From Sporolactobacillus sp. THM7-7 (GTDB taxonomy: Bacteria; Bacillota; Bacilli; Bacillales; Sporolactobacillaceae), in contig NZ_SEMB01000011.1 in the NCBI RefSeq assembly GCF_004153225.1, positions 1-64,000 on the forward strand: DNA of 64,000 nucleotides, written 5' to 3'. Below the pieces are notes generated by a model. It saw nothing but the letters and a program-made list of their open reading frames with translations, did no database searches and was not told the DNA's origin. The translations under genes were made by a program, and so were the position numbers. Position 1 is the stretch's first letter; every line of letters starts with the position of its first letter. This document shows, one piece after another, positions 1 to 9,387 of this stretch.

Positions 1-148
1 GAATGTCTCGGATACCGGCCAGCATCAGGACGGACAGCGGATAATAAATCATCGGCTTGTCATAAATCGGCAGCAGCTGCTTCGAAATGGAACGGGTGAT
101 CGGATAAAGCCGGGTCCCGCTCCCGCCAGCTAGGACAATCCCTTTCAT
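1..148 (-). CDS. rmlA: Glucose-1-phosphate thymidylyltransferase, N-terminal part (cut by window edge)
   Basis: Only the first 49 codons are inside the window; the gene runs off the left edge. The translation opens with [18 protein letters not shown], the nucleotide-binding signature of RmlA/RfbA, followed by [18 protein letters not shown], which is typical of this family. RmlA joins dTTP and glucose-1-phosphate to dTDP-glucose, the first step to dTDP-rhamnose. The ATG at 146-148 follows a good AGGAGG ribosome site. Its place at the end of the polysaccharide operon suggests that the polymer contains rhamnose or another dTDP-glucose-derived sugar, and fits the rhamnosyltransferase-like enzyme at 2539-3480. 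Confidence 0.9.
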   Translation of the reverse strand, partial: MKGIVLAGGSGTRLYPITRSISKQLLPIYDKPMIYYPLSVLMLAGIRDI

Positions 149-216
149 TTTTACCTTTCCTCCTAATTAAGCTACAATATTCATGAGAATATGAGTATAT
201 AAAAGACAACAGTGAA

Positions 217-1194
217 TCATTTGTTTTTTACGAACTTAAATAATAAATTCGAGCAAAAATTCGGCGTCATTCCTAAAACTAATTCAAATGTAATTAAAAC
301 CGGATCTTTTCGCAACAGCCTAATCATTTTAATAAAATATAAAGATAAAGGATGTTTAATGTAATTTGCTCTCGTGTTCACAAAATCTTCATATTGTAGG
401 ATTTCATTTTTTATCCCACCATCAAGAAGATTTAATTGTCGTGATTTAACTTGCTCTATTTTATTCTTCTCCCGACAAAGTCTAATTTTATTGTAATCAG
501 ACTTATTATTTATTCCATCGAAAACCTTCTCCCCAATCTGGTTTTCTGAATGAATTCTATAATTAATTAAAGGACGTTCAACATAAGATATTTTCCCAAT
601 ACAAGAAGCATACAAAGCCAGCCAATGATCATGGACATAAATTTTACTATTTGGAAACGGCAATGACTGCTTTGCAATATCTGTTCGTATAAGCATAGCA
701 CAACCAGTAACGCTATTTGTTCTTAGAAAATACCTATATAGTTTGAAACCTGAACGATGTTTTAAGCGTTTCATGTAATGTTTAAAGCTTTGACTTAGTA
801 TTTTATCATTTTTATCGATTACTCTTAAATCTGAATAAGCAGCAACAACTTGTTCATTATTAAAGCATTTAACTAAGGTACTAATCTTATCTTTTTCCCA
901 AACATCATCCTGATCACAATAAGCAATATATTTACTACTTGCAATTTTTGTCAGATTTTCAAATGTTTTATTGCTACCTTGGTTCGTTTTATTATCGATA
1001 ATTATGTAATTTACAGACGTTAAACACTGTTTTAATACTTTATCAATCATGCTCCGTTTATCAGCATTAGAGTGATCATCCATAATTATGACATCGTAGT
1101 TACCATAATCTTGTTCATTCAAACTCTTCATCAATTTATAAAGAAATTTTTTATTAGGATTATATGTTGCTAAAATAACAGATACCTTGTCCAT
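217..1194 (-). CDS. Family 2 glycosyltransferase
   Basis: A 325-residue GT-A fold glycosyltransferase. The N-terminus VSVILATYNPNKKFL starts the nucleotide-sugar domain, the pair DD at 39-40 is the first acidic motif and CDQDDVW at 93-99 is the DxD-type metal site. It lacks a clear membrane helix and would act on the cytoplasmic face, adding a sugar to the undecaprenyl-linked repeat unit. The YCDQDD variant is common in rhamnosyl- and galactosyltransferases of polysaccharide clusters, but the substrate cannot be told from sequence. The gene is strongly AT-rich compared with the ywq genes upstream, which suggests that this part of the operon was acquired or exchanged separately. Confidence 0.85.
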   Translation of the reverse strand: MDKVSVILATYNPNKKFLYKLMKSLNEQDYGNYDVIIMDDHSNADKRSMIDKVLKQCLTSVNYIIIDNKTNQGSNKTFENLTKIASSKYIAYCDQDDVWEKDKISTLVKCFNNEQVVAAYSDLRVIDKNDKILSQSFKHYMKRLKHRSGFKLYRYFLRTNSVTGCAMLIRTDIAKQSLPFPNSKIYVHDHWLALYASCIGKISYVERPLINYRIHSENQIGEKVFDGINNKSDYNKIRLCREKNKIEQVKSRQLNLLDGGIKNEILQYEDFVNTRANYIKHPLSLYFIKMIRLLRKDPVLITFELVLGMTPNFCSNLLFKFVKNK

Positions 1195-1222
1195 TTTCCT
1201 CTCCTACATATAATTAAAATAA

Positions 1223-2437
1223 TTACAAGTCACTTGTTACTATTTTCTTACTTGTTTTTCTGGATTTCAATCTCTCAGTTATTGTAAATAAAATCGGGTA
1301 AATTAATTGGAAACTTAATCCTGAAAAAGTAAACATATTTGAAAATGAGCTAAACAAAAATATAGTACAGAATATAGCTAATCCAGTTAAATAAAAGTCA
1401 CTTTTAGCATTTCTTAAACTAATTAAATATATAAATGCAGTCAAGGAAAGTACAACGAACATCAAAAGGCACCCTAACCAACCAAACTGAGTAAAAGCTT
1501 CCCCATAAATAGTACCTACATTTAATTCCGGCGATATCTGATAAATTTTTGGAACATGCCAGTCCTCCAATGTGTTAATTCTTTTACTTATAAAATCAGG
1601 AAACCAATTATTCGTTGCATATATAAATAGATTTTCTAAAGATGTTGATACATTTGAGTTATCAACAGTTTGTTGAAAATTTGCTAATGGTGATGCTAAG
1701 TATATATATGACCAAAAATACGGTTCAGGTATTAAACTATTGAGAAAGTTACTTGAAACTCCACCCACCTGAAAGATAACAGTATTATCAAACGGGTCAG
1801 GTTCACGACTATATGAATTATTTACTCTTAAATTCCCTAAGATTCCAAAACTATATAGGACAAGCATAATAATTAGCATCCCAAAAAGTAAAGTTCTAAA
1901 TCGTACCCTTCGCTTCTTACAAAAGTATATTATAAAACAGCTAGTAAGTATCATCAGAAACATTGCTCTATTTACAATTAACAATGGTGTACTTACAAGT
2001 ATAAGAAATGGTATTAAAACATATTTTTTCAATCCCGTAGAAAGCAAAACATGAAATAGATATATAGCTAAAAATGAATTAAACGTTACTAAAAAAACAT
2101 GAAATACTGGGATGCCAAAAGTCATATATATTACTGAATTATCACCAACAAAAAGATTAAGTAGCGGAATACTTCTTGAATACATAAATTCTATACCATA
2201 TCCAATAAGAATAAGAAAAGTATACACCCTATAGTTCTTACGGTATTCAATTTTATAAAAAGTATCCATTTTCTTTTTTACGAACACAATTCCCATAGCA
2301 ATACTTATTAGAAAAGTAAAAACAAAAAAGATCCACGTCTCAACTTTTAAATCAGGAAATAGATAAGACCACTTAAGATTATATGTTAAAAAAGCTAATG
2401 TAAAACTAAGCAAGTATGTAAAATACGGATTATACAC
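1223..2437 (-). CDS. Wzy-like oligosaccharide repeat-unit polymerase
   Basis: A 404-residue, very hydrophobic protein with about ten predicted membrane segments and one large hydrophilic loop at roughly residues 205-305. This is the architecture of Wzy/O-antigen polymerase and ligase proteins, which join undecaprenyl-linked repeat units on the outer face of the membrane. Sequence conservation in this family is low, so the call rests on topology, size and its position between two glycosyltransferases. The gene is AT-rich like its neighbours. A flippase (Wzx) is not seen in the window and would be expected further left. Confidence 0.7.
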   Translation of the reverse strand: MYNPYFTYLLSFTLAFLTYNLKWSYLFPDLKVETWIFFVFTFLISIAMGIVFVKKKMDTFYKIEYRKNYRVYTFLILIGYGIEFMYSRSIPLLNLFVGDNSVIYMTFGIPVFHVFLVTFNSFLAIYLFHVLLSTGLKKYVLIPFLILVSTPLLIVNRAMFLMILTSCFIIYFCKKRRVRFRTLLFGMLIIMLVLYSFGILGNLRVNNSYSREPDPFDNTVIFQVGGVSSNFLNSLIPEPYFWSYIYLASPLANFQQTVDNSNVSTSLENLFIYATNNWFPDFISKRINTLEDWHVPKIYQISPELNVGTIYGEAFTQFGWLGCLLMFVVLSLTAFIYLISLRNAKSDFYLTGLAIFCTIFLFSSFSNMFTFSGLSFQLIYPILFTITERLKSRKTSKKIVTSDL

Positions 2438-2538
2438 CTTATCACCCCTTTCTTAGATATCGCTTTTTTGACTTTTTAATTCCACAAATGAATGAAATCA
2501 TCCTAAGACCACCAAAGAACTTTTTTATATTTAGGAAT

Positions 2539-3480
2539 CTATTTTTTTTTCTTTTTCCAGAACTGCTTATTCATGGTTATTTTTTGTTTTATTAAAAGAG
2601 GAATGAATTTTTCATAAATACCTAATTTATAACCCAGATATTTCATAAGATTTCTAAGAAAGAAACTTGGAATAAGATATATTTTCCCTCTTTTTAATAT
2701 AGAGAGGAGTTGAGTAGTAGCAAATTTTGCTCCTTCGCCTTCAGCCTTTGAAAAAGTATTTAAAATCCAGCTCTCTCTTCCATAAAATACCCCGGTATCA
2801 AAATATCTTTTAAATTCTTGAAGGCACGTATAATTATGTGAATGATAAACACAAGCATCGGCTTCGTATGCTATAGACCAACCCTGTTTTATCATTCTAG
2901 CTGCTACATATGTTTCTTCACTTAATATGGTATTAGTAGGAAACCCACCAACACTTCTTAAAGCTGAAGCTCTATATCCCGCGAATGAGTTAGACGCAAA
3001 AACTGTTTTAATTCCAAGTGTTTTTCGATCGGCCATGGATTTTATAATACTCTTATCTGGATAATTAAAGCGTCTTGCAAACCCTCCAAAAAAATCCGCA
3101 TTTTTTTTAGGAAGTTGTCTTCCATAAGACATTCCAATCGAAGGATTCTTTTGCATATTCTTTAAAAGATTAACAAAGGATTGTACGTTCACTGGTATTG
3201 CATCTTGTGTCAAAAATATGACAAATTCGCCTTTTGAAAGTAAGAATGCCTTATTTCTTGTTCCACCATGATTAAATTGACTTTTTTTTATTTTAATTAA
3301 CTTTATATCTTCTTGCTTTAAAAACTGCGTTGAATAATCATTTGATGAAGAATCAATTACAATTGTTTCCACTTCATTCTCGTACTGCAAACTGTACAAC
3401 TTTATACATTTAAGTATGTTTTTAATTGTACTATCGGGATTATAAACAGGAATAATGAATGATACCCTCAAAATAATCAC
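2539..3480 (-). CDS. Family 2 glycosyltransferase, rhamnosyltransferase-like
   Basis: A 313-residue GT2 enzyme. VSFIIPVYNPD opens the domain, and FNHGGTRNKA (69-78) with FLTQDA (89-94) forms a pattern frequent in bacterial rhamnosyltransferases such as RfbN/WbbL-like proteins. The C-terminus is lysine-rich and may contact the membrane. The open frame begins with GTG at 3480; a TTG nine bases later would give LRVSFII and is equally plausible because no strong ribosome site precedes either. Together with rmlA it suggests incorporation of rhamnose, but the acceptor and linkage are unknown. Base composition is AT-rich. Confidence 0.8.
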   Translation of the reverse strand: MIILRVSFIIPVYNPDSTIKNILKCIKLYSLQYENEVETIVIDSSSNDYSTQFLKQEDIKLIKIKKSQFNHGGTRNKAFLLSKGEFVIFLTQDAIPVNVQSFVNLLKNMQKNPSIGMSYGRQLPKKNADFFGGFARRFNYPDKSIIKSMADRKTLGIKTVFASNSFAGYRASALRSVGGFPTNTILSEETYVAARMIKQGWSIAYEADACVYHSHNYTCLQEFKRYFDTGVFYGRESWILNTFSKAEGEGAKFATTQLLSILKRGKIYLIPSFFLRNLMKYLGYKLGIYEKFIPLLIKQKITMNKQFWKKKKK

Positions 3481-3561
3481 TCGTTTATCATTTTTTCACA
3501 AAAAAGGGCTCTAATTTAATCTTAAAAAACGTTTCAAATTGTTTCTATACAATTTAATATT

Positions 3562-4263
3562 TTAAAAAGCATTTTTTGAACCTAGTAATAGAGTGAACGT
3601 TTTAAAAATCAATTTAACATCTAAAACAATGCTTCTTTCATTTATATACTTTAAATCTAGTTCCACCATTTCATTAAACCCGACATTACTCCTGCCACTT
3701 ACCTGCCATAAGCCTGTACATCCCGGTTTAACAAGTAGTCTTTGCTTATCATAATCGGTGTATTTTTCAACTTCTCTCGGTAATGGCGGGCGTGGGCCGA
3801 CCAGACTCATTTCTCCTCTTAAAACGTTGATAAGTTGAGGTAATTCATCAAGGCTGGTTTTCCGTAGAATATGGCCAATTCGGGTTACCCTTGGATCGTC
3901 TTTCATTTTAAACATGGCACCGGTTGTTTCATTTTTACCGAGGAGCTTATTTAAAAGTTGTTCAGCATTCGAAACCATGGATCGGAATTTATAGATTTCG
4001 AACGTCTTTCCATTTTTCCCGACGCGGACCTGTTTAAAAATCACTTTTCCCTTTGGATCATCCAATTTGATTAAAAGAGCAATAACCAAGAAAGCTGGGG
4101 ACAGGAGCAGTAAACCGATTAATGCTCCAATAATGTCCATAAATCTCTTCGTAAACAAATAAACTTTTTGTTGCTTTATTTTTTCATTTAACTTTTCTGC
4201 ATTTCCGCCGATACTTATGTTATAAGGATGTTCTCTTTCTACCGAAGTTTTCGATATGGCCAT
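3562..4263 (-). CDS. Undecaprenyl-phosphate sugar phosphotransferase (initiating phosphoglycosyltransferase)
   Basis: A 233-residue member of the bacterial sugar transferase family (EpsL/WbaP C-terminal type). One membrane-dipping helix lies at about 43-66, followed by YKFRSM (91-96), the DELPQLINVLRGEMSLVGPR block and the KPGCTGLWQVSGR block that carry the catalytic and phosphate-binding residues. The enzyme transfers sugar-1-phosphate from a UDP-sugar to undecaprenyl phosphate and so starts each repeat unit. It is the short, monotopic form without the extra N-terminal membrane domain of WcaJ. It lies 11 bases downstream of galU and is probably co-transcribed with it. Confidence 0.9.
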   Translation of the reverse strand: MAISKTSVEREHPYNISIGGNAEKLNEKIKQQKVYLFTKRFMDIIGALIGLLLLSPAFLVIALLIKLDDPKGKVIFKQVRVGKNGKTFEIYKFRSMVSNAEQLLNKLLGKNETTGAMFKMKDDPRVTRIGHILRKTSLDELPQLINVLRGEMSLVGPRPPLPREVEKYTDYDKQRLLVKPGCTGLWQVSGRSNVGFNEMVELDLKYINERSIVLDVKLIFKTFTLLLGSKNAF

Positions 4264-4274
4264 AGCGCATCACC

Positions 4275-5156
4275 CTAAACCAAAGGTAATTTGTTATCGC
4301 GAAGGATTTTTTCAATGCCCTTTAAGACATCTTGCTGCAGATCTTTATTCTTTAACGCCATTTCAATATTGGTCAGGACGAAGCCCAGTGTCTCGCCAAC
4401 GTCGTAACGTTTACCCTCGTATTGATAGGCATAAACGCCTTGTAACTCGTTCAGCTTTTGGATCGCATCAGTCAGCTGAATTTCGCCGCCGGCGCCGATT
4501 TCTTTTTTATCGAGAAAATCAAATATTTCAGGTGTCAGTACATAGCGACCAATGATTGCCAGATTCGAAGGTGGATTCTCTTTTGGTTTTTCGACGAAAC
4601 GACTGACATTGTATAATCTTCCATTCTGGGATTCCGGATCGATAATTCCATAGCGATGGGTCTCATTTTCCGGTACCTCTTTAACTCCAATGACGGAGCA
4701 TCCGGTTTGTTCGTAATGTTCGGCTAGTTGCTGAATGCATGGTTTTTCTGCTTCGACAATGTCGTCGCCGAGCAGAACGGCAAAAGGCTCATCCCCAATG
4801 AATTTTCGTGCACACCAAACGGCATGTCCCAAACCTTTTGGTGATTTTTGTCTTATGTAGTGAATGTCTATTTTCGATGATTCACGAACCTTTTTTAATA
4901 GGTCGAGTTTTCCTTTGTGAATCAGGTTTTGTTCCAGTTCATAGGCATTATCGAAATGATCTTCAATTGCCCGCTTGCCTTTCCCTGTCACAATGATAAT
5001 GTCTTCAATGCCTGCCTGTACCGCTTCCTCAACAATGTACTGGATCGTTGGCTTATTGACGATCGGCAGCATTTCTTTTGGTAAAGCTTTGGTGGCGGGC
5101 AAGAACCGCGTGCCCAGACCGGCTGCCGGAATTACTGCTTTTCTGACCTTTTTCAT
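4275..5156 (-). CDS. galU: UTP-glucose-1-phosphate uridylyltransferase
   Basis: A 293-residue enzyme making UDP-glucose from UTP and glucose-1-phosphate. The start [18 protein letters not shown] is the nucleotide-binding signature and [18 protein letters not shown] is typical of GalU/GtaB. Length matches the family. A ribosome site with GAGG precedes the ATG at 5156. It lies between ugd and the sugar phosphotransferase, so the operon makes its own UDP-glucose and, through Ugd, UDP-glucuronate. Another gtaB may exist elsewhere in the genome. Confidence 0.96.
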   Translation of the reverse strand: MKKVRKAVIPAAGLGTRFLPATKALPKEMLPIVNKPTIQYIVEEAVQAGIEDIIIVTGKGKRAIEDHFDNAYELEQNLIHKGKLDLLKKVRESSKIDIHYIRQKSPKGLGHAVWCARKFIGDEPFAVLLGDDIVEAEKPCIQQLAEHYEQTGCSVIGVKEVPENETHRYGIIDPESQNGRLYNVSRFVEKPKENPPSNLAIIGRYVLTPEIFDFLDKKEIGAGGEIQLTDAIQKLNELQGVYAYQYEGKRYDVGETLGFVLTNIEMALKNKDLQQDVLKGIEKILRDNKLPLV

Positions 5157-5186
5157 TTTGAAGACCTCCTCATTGTTTGTATTTGA

Positions 5187-6506
5187 TCAACTAATCAGTT
5201 CAGGTGTTTGATTTGGGCGCCCGATAGAATAGTACTCAAGGCCTGCCTGTTTCACAGCGTCTAATGGATAACAATTGCGTCCGTCAAAAACAATAGGCAG
5301 TTTCATTAAACGGCGGTATGCCGTTAACTCTATGTTTTTTACATCCGGCCAGTCTGTAATAATGACGGCACAATCGGCTCCCTGCAAAGCTTCGCTTAAA
5401 TCTTTCGTGTACTCTATTTCTGTATCGATTTGCCGCTTCGCGTTGTCAACAGCAATCGGATCATAGGCGATTATATCTGCTCCGAGCCGGGCCAGCTTTG
5501 GAACCATAACCAGTGATGGTGACTCCCGCAAGTCATCGGTATGGGGTTTGAAAGCCAGACCGAGAACAGCGATTCTTTTTCCGCTCAGACTGTCGAAACG
5601 CGAGAGAATTTTATCGACAAGTAAAATTTGCTGGTGATTATTGACTTCGATGACGGATTTTAGCAAGTTGAATTCATGATGATGGTTGCCCGCCAGTTGA
5701 ACGAGCGCGTTGGTGTCTTTCGGGAAACAGGAACCACCGTAACCGATGCCTGCCCGCAAGAATTGAGAACCGATGCGGTGATCGAAGCCCATGCCTTTAG
5801 CTACTTCTTCAACATTGGCGCCCAGGGCTTCGCATATATTGGCAATTTCATTGATAAAGCTGATCTTTGTCGCCAGAAAAGCGTTCGACGCGTACTTGAT
5901 CATTTCCGCACTTGAAATATCCGTTTTGACAATCGGCATATGGAATGGTGCATTAATTTCCGCTAAAACGTTCGCCGTTTCTTCATCTTCCGCTCCGATT
6001 ACGATGCGATCGCCATGGAACGTGTCCTTAACCGCTGAGCCTTCTCGTAAAAATTCAGGGTTTGACGCAATTTTTATTTGATGTCCATTTTTTGTATAGC
6101 TATTGATAATATCTTTAATGTATAGATTCGTTCCAACCGGTACGGTACTTTTAATGACAACAATCAGATCACGTGAGACGTTTGCCGCAATATCCCGGGC
6201 CGCCTGTTCCACATAATTGAGATTTGCGGAACCATCTTCCCGCTGTGGCGTACCGACGGCAATATAGACGACCTCCGCCTCTTGGAGTCCTTCCTGATGT
6301 TTGGCGGTGAAAAACAAACGATTAGCCTTCATGTTTTTCTTCATTAACTCTTCAAGTCCCGGTTCGTAGATCGTCGGAATCCCCTGGCTGAGTTTTTCCA
6401 CTTTCACCGGGTCAACATCGATGCAAGTGACGACGTGTCCGATTTCAGAAAGCGCAACGCCCGTCACAAGACCGACATAACCGGTGCCGATAACTGTGAT
6501 CCTCAT
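5187..6506 (-). CDS. ugd: UDP-glucose 6-dehydrogenase
   Basis: A 439-residue NAD-dependent dehydrogenase that oxidises UDP-glucose to UDP-glucuronate. The Rossmann signature GTGYVGLVTG lies at 7-16 and the catalytic cysteine is in GYGGSCFPKDTNAL near residue 260. The C-terminal UDP-binding domain is complete. In B. subtilis the equivalent gene ywqF lies directly after ywqCDE, as here, and Ugd there is a target of the YwqD kinase and YwqE phosphatase. The order therefore supports acidic polysaccharide synthesis under tyrosine phosphorylation control. Confidence 0.96.
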   Translation of the reverse strand: MRITVIGTGYVGLVTGVALSEIGHVVTCIDVDPVKVEKLSQGIPTIYEPGLEELMKKNMKANRLFFTAKHQEGLQEAEVVYIAVGTPQREDGSANLNYVEQAARDIAANVSRDLIVVIKSTVPVGTNLYIKDIINSYTKNGHQIKIASNPEFLREGSAVKDTFHGDRIVIGAEDEETANVLAEINAPFHMPIVKTDISSAEMIKYASNAFLATKISFINEIANICEALGANVEEVAKGMGFDHRIGSQFLRAGIGYGGSCFPKDTNALVQLAGNHHHEFNLLKSVIEVNNHQQILLVDKILSRFDSLSGKRIAVLGLAFKPHTDDLRESPSLVMVPKLARLGADIIAYDPIAVDNAKRQIDTEIEYTKDLSEALQGADCAVIITDWPDVKNIELTAYRRLMKLPIVFDGRNCYPLDAVKQAGLEYYSIGRPNQTPELIS

Positions 6507-6521
6507 CTCTTCTCCTCCTCG

Positions 6522-7289
6522 CTAAAATATCCCCAAAAACTTTTTCTCTTTTATCTGAACGGGTTCTTCCCGATTGACCACTTCGCCTTGGACAAGTAAT
6601 GCCGCATTGTCTTTGAATGTGTTGGCTAATTCCCGGCCGAATGTTTTCTTCATTTCCTGGAATGCCTTTTGCATATAAAACGGACGAGCGGTCACATTGT
6701 GGGCGTCCGAGGCGATGAAATGAGCCAGATTGTTTTCGACAAACTGCAAGGTTCGCTTCTTAACTTTCTTGCCGCTTTTCCCGATTAGGCTTGCCGCGGT
6801 GACCTGTGAGAGTACACCGTCCGTGACGAATCCATAGAGAATGTCCGGATGCTCGAAGATTTCCTGATTGCGTTCGGGATGGACGATGACCGGCGTGATG
6901 CCTTTCACTTGCAAGTCATAGAAGAGCTGTTCGGCGTAGCGGGGAACGTGATGCGTTGGGAATTCAACGAGGATGTATTTGCCGGTTTCGTTGACGGTGA
7001 CCAGTTCCGCTTCTGCCCCTTGTTCTGCCATTTCGCCGAAAATCCTGACTTCCTGTCCGGGGAGGACCTTAAGGCCGATTTGATTCTGGGCGAATAGCTG
7101 GTTCAGCGTCTTCACCATGTTCAGGACGGAAAATCTTGGGTTATCCCAATGCCGGTTGCGGTGGTGCGGCGTAGCCACGATCTGCGTGATGCCTTCCGCA
7201 ACCGCCTTTTTCGCCATGGACAGGGACACTTGTTCATTTTCCGCTCCATCGTCGATTCCGGGAAGAATGTGGCAATGTATATCGATCAT
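6522..7289 (-). CDS. ywqE: Tyrosine-protein phosphatase of the PHP family
   Basis: A 255-residue metal-dependent PHP phosphatase of the CpsB/YwqE type. The opening MIDIHCHILPGIDDGA holds the first metal ligands (H4, H6), VATPHH the next, HPERN and SDAHN the later ones. It removes phosphate from the tyrosine kinase YwqD and its targets. A good ribosome site lies upstream of the ATG at 7289. It sits between the kinase gene and ugd, the normal order in Bacillales capsule operons. Confidence 0.93.
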   Translation of the reverse strand: MIDIHCHILPGIDDGAENEQVSLSMAKKAVAEGITQIVATPHHRNRHWDNPRFSVLNMVKTLNQLFAQNQIGLKVLPGQEVRIFGEMAEQGAEAELVTVNETGKYILVEFPTHHVPRYAEQLFYDLQVKGITPVIVHPERNQEIFEHPDILYGFVTDGVLSQVTAASLIGKSGKKVKKRTLQFVENNLAHFIASDAHNVTARPFYMQKAFQEMKKTFGRELANTFKDNAALLVQGEVVNREEPVQIKEKKFLGIF

Positions 7290-7402
7290 CCAAATGACCT
7301 CCTCTCGTTCGTTAGGTCAGAAATCAGCGGCAGGATGTTCTGGCGTCTGCCATGAGCCGTCCTCGTTATTATGGAAATTATTTCACAATCCCAAATTTTG
7401 TG

Positions 7403-8101
7403 TTAATCGTTGCCATAATAATAGTAATAATAACCATCGGACTTATTCACCGGTTTGGCGTTCAGGACCACGCCGAGTATCTTCGCTTTCGCTTTCAGCA
7501 GAAGTTCTTTTGCCTTGATCGCTGCCTCTTTTTCGGTCGTTCGGCTGCGGACGACGAGAACGGTGCCGTCGCAGAGACTGGCGAGAATCTGCGCATCGGT
7601 AACGGCCAAAACCGGCGGCGTGTCGATAATGACCGTATCGAACAGTGTCAGCGCGTGTTTCAGAAAGCTGCTCATCGCTGCCGAACTGAGCAGCTCCGCC
7701 GGATTGGGCGGAATCGGCCCGCTCGTCAGCAGATAGAGATTATCCACTTCCGTTTTTTGCACGGCCTCGTCAAAGGTCGCCTTTTTCGTAAGCAATGTCG
7801 TCAATCCGTCAATATTGCCCACTCGGAACGTATAGTGCATCGTCGGCTTCCGGAGGTCGGCGTCAATAAGCAAAACGTTTTTTCCTTGCTGGGCCATGAC
7901 GATGGCGATGTTCGCCGCGGTCGTCGATTTTCCCTCTCCAGGGCCGGATGAGGACACCATGATTGTTTTCAAATCGCCGCTGACCTGTGAGAAATCGATA
8001 TTCGTTCGGATCGTCCGGTACTGCTCCGCCGTCGTCGACTTCGGATTATAAAAGGCAACGAGACTGCGCTGTTTTGACACGATTTTTTTATTTCGCTTCA
8101 A
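7403..8101 (-). CDS. ywqD: Tyrosine-protein kinase (BY-kinase)
   Basis: A 232-residue cytoplasmic BY-kinase. Walker A GPGEGKST is at 53-60, the Walker A' motif LLIDADLRKP at 77-86 and Walker B VIIDTPP near 160. The C-terminus has a run of six tyrosines (about 224-229), the autophosphorylation cluster of this family. It needs the membrane modulator YwqC for activity, and its start overlaps the end of ywqC by 14 bases, which suggests translational coupling. It regulates chain length and Ugd activity in known systems. Confidence 0.95.
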   Translation of the reverse strand: MKRNKKIVSKQRSLVAFYNPKSTTAEQYRTIRTNIDFSQVSGDLKTIMVSSSGPGEGKSTTAANIAIVMAQQGKNVLLIDADLRKPTMHYTFRVGNIDGLTTLLTKKATFDEAVQKTEVDNLYLLTSGPIPPNPAELLSSAAMSSFLKHALTLFDTVIIDTPPVLAVTDAQILASLCDGTVLVVRSRTTEKEAAIKAKELLLKAKAKILGVVLNAKPVNKSDGYYYYYYGND

Positions 8102-8861
8102 CGCGGTTACCCCCTCTCACCCGATGATGGGTTGGCGTATGTGCCGGCATTCTGGCCGTTTTACCGCCACTTTCCTTAATTTGTGCAACCGCGCCAAGCA
8201 CCGGAAGGCCCAGCACCTGTTCGATATCTTCTTCTGTCTTAATCGTATTATCCAAATATTCGAGCAGGAAGGCGATTCCGATGGATACCATCAAACCGAC
8301 AACGAGGGCGATGGCGATGTTGATCACCGGTTTCGGCTTAACCGGGTCATTGCTCGCAGCAACCGACGCCTTCGAGAGAACGGTCACGTTATCGACGTTC
8401 ATCACTTTCTGCACTTGCGACTGAAAAGCCGCGGACACGCCGTTCACGATTCTCACCGACTCGGAGGGGCTGTCTGTTTCTGCCGTTAATGAAAAAACCT
8501 GGGAATTCTGGGCCGTACCGACCGAAAGCAGACCGGCCAACTCTTCCGAAGTCATGTTGAGGTTCAGCTTTTTGACGACCGGGTTCAGCACGGCCGGACT
8601 TTTAATGATGTCGCTGTACGTATTGACGAGCTGCACGTTCGTCTGTACGGCGTTCGTATTGTACAGGTTGGCATTTTTCGAATTCGACTGGTTGACGAGA
8701 ATCTGCGTCGATGCGTCATATTTCGGCGTCATCAGGAAATATGTCACAAAGGCACCTGCCGCAACGGTAAGCAGGGTAATGATAGCAATCAAGGACAGGC
8801 GCTTTCGCAACGTTTGTACTATCTCTTTCAGGCTAATTGTCTCTTCCATAGTATCCTCCAA
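8088..8861 (-). CDS. ywqC: Polysaccharide chain-length modulator and kinase activator (Wzz family)
   Basis: A 257-residue membrane protein with helices at about 22-43 and 179-201 flanking an extracytoplasmic Wzz domain. The proline-rich stretch VKPKP precedes the second helix, as is usual for this family, and the cytoplasmic tail with DNTIKTEEDIEQVLGLPVLG would contact YwqD. It is the first gene of the operon: a sigma-A-like promoter lies about 55 bases upstream. The last codons overlap ywqD. Confidence 0.93.
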   Translation of the reverse strand: MEDTMEETISLKEIVQTLRKRLSLIAIITLLTVAAGAFVTYFLMTPKYDASTQILVNQSNSKNANLYNTNAVQTNVQLVNTYSDIIKSPAVLNPVVKKLNLNMTSEELAGLLSVGTAQNSQVFSLTAETDSPSESVRIVNGVSAAFQSQVQKVMNVDNVTVLSKASVAASNDPVKPKPVINIAIALVVGLMVSIGIAFLLEYLDNTIKTEEDIEQVLGLPVLGAVAQIKESGGKTARMPAHTPTHHRVRGGNRVEAK

Positions 8862-8914
8862 AAACTAGAGTCAAATATCAACCGCAGTATTTTTGATTCT
8901 TCATTGGTGAAAAG

Positions 8915-8943
8915 ATATTAGTATTATAGCACAAGACTGTCAA
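8915..8943 (-). promoter_or_regulatory. Sigma-A-type promoter of the polysaccharide operon
   Basis: On the minus strand TTGACA (8938-8943) is separated by 17 bases from TAATAT (8915-8920). It lies 54 bases upstream of ywqC and no other strong promoter is seen before the downstream genes, so it probably drives the whole operon. Confidence 0.7.
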
Positions 8944-9135
8944 AATAGAGTACCCAATCCCGATCAAAGGGGATTTTTGCCGGAAAATGCAAGGGCTTTT
9001 CGTCCTACTTTTCTAGCATCCCCGGCCCCGGCTCATCATCCGACCAAACTTTAATATTACAATCTTGACTTTTATATTAAATTTTTGTAAAGCTTAAATA
9101 ACCCGGCTCCGGAAATGGGCCGAAAGGGGTAACTC

Positions 9136-9387
9136 TTATTCCACACGAATGTAATAAATGAGTTCCCGAGACTTGCCAAATAATGAGCGGTTGACAAAAA
9201 ACGCCCGGAATTCGTCGCCATTTAAACTGTCCACACTGATTTGCTTTATCTTATTTTTCGCCGCGAATCGGCTGACGGCGATCGCCGCTTCATCCGCAAC
9301 AATGGTATCAATCGGAGAGTCGTACGAATTGGAAATGGTTCTTTTGCCGTCATATTCGATGTAAAAGGTGTACTTTTTCATTTCCAT
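9136..9387 (-). CDS. Small hypothetical protein
   Basis: An 83-residue protein of unknown function. The frame is open further upstream (to 9441), but the ATG at 9387 follows a GTGGGG-type ribosome site and gives the start MEMKKYTFYIEYDG. It has no signal peptide or membrane helix and reads as a mixed beta/alpha small domain ending ELIYYIRVE. I do not recognise a family. It lies alone upstream of the polysaccharide promoter. The small protein at 24388-24669 has a faintly similar C-terminus. Confidence 0.55.
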   Translation of the reverse strand: MEMKKYTFYIEYDGKRTISNSYDSPIDTIVADEAAIAVSRFAAKNKIKQISVDSLNGDEFRAFFVNRSLFGKSRELIYYIRVE

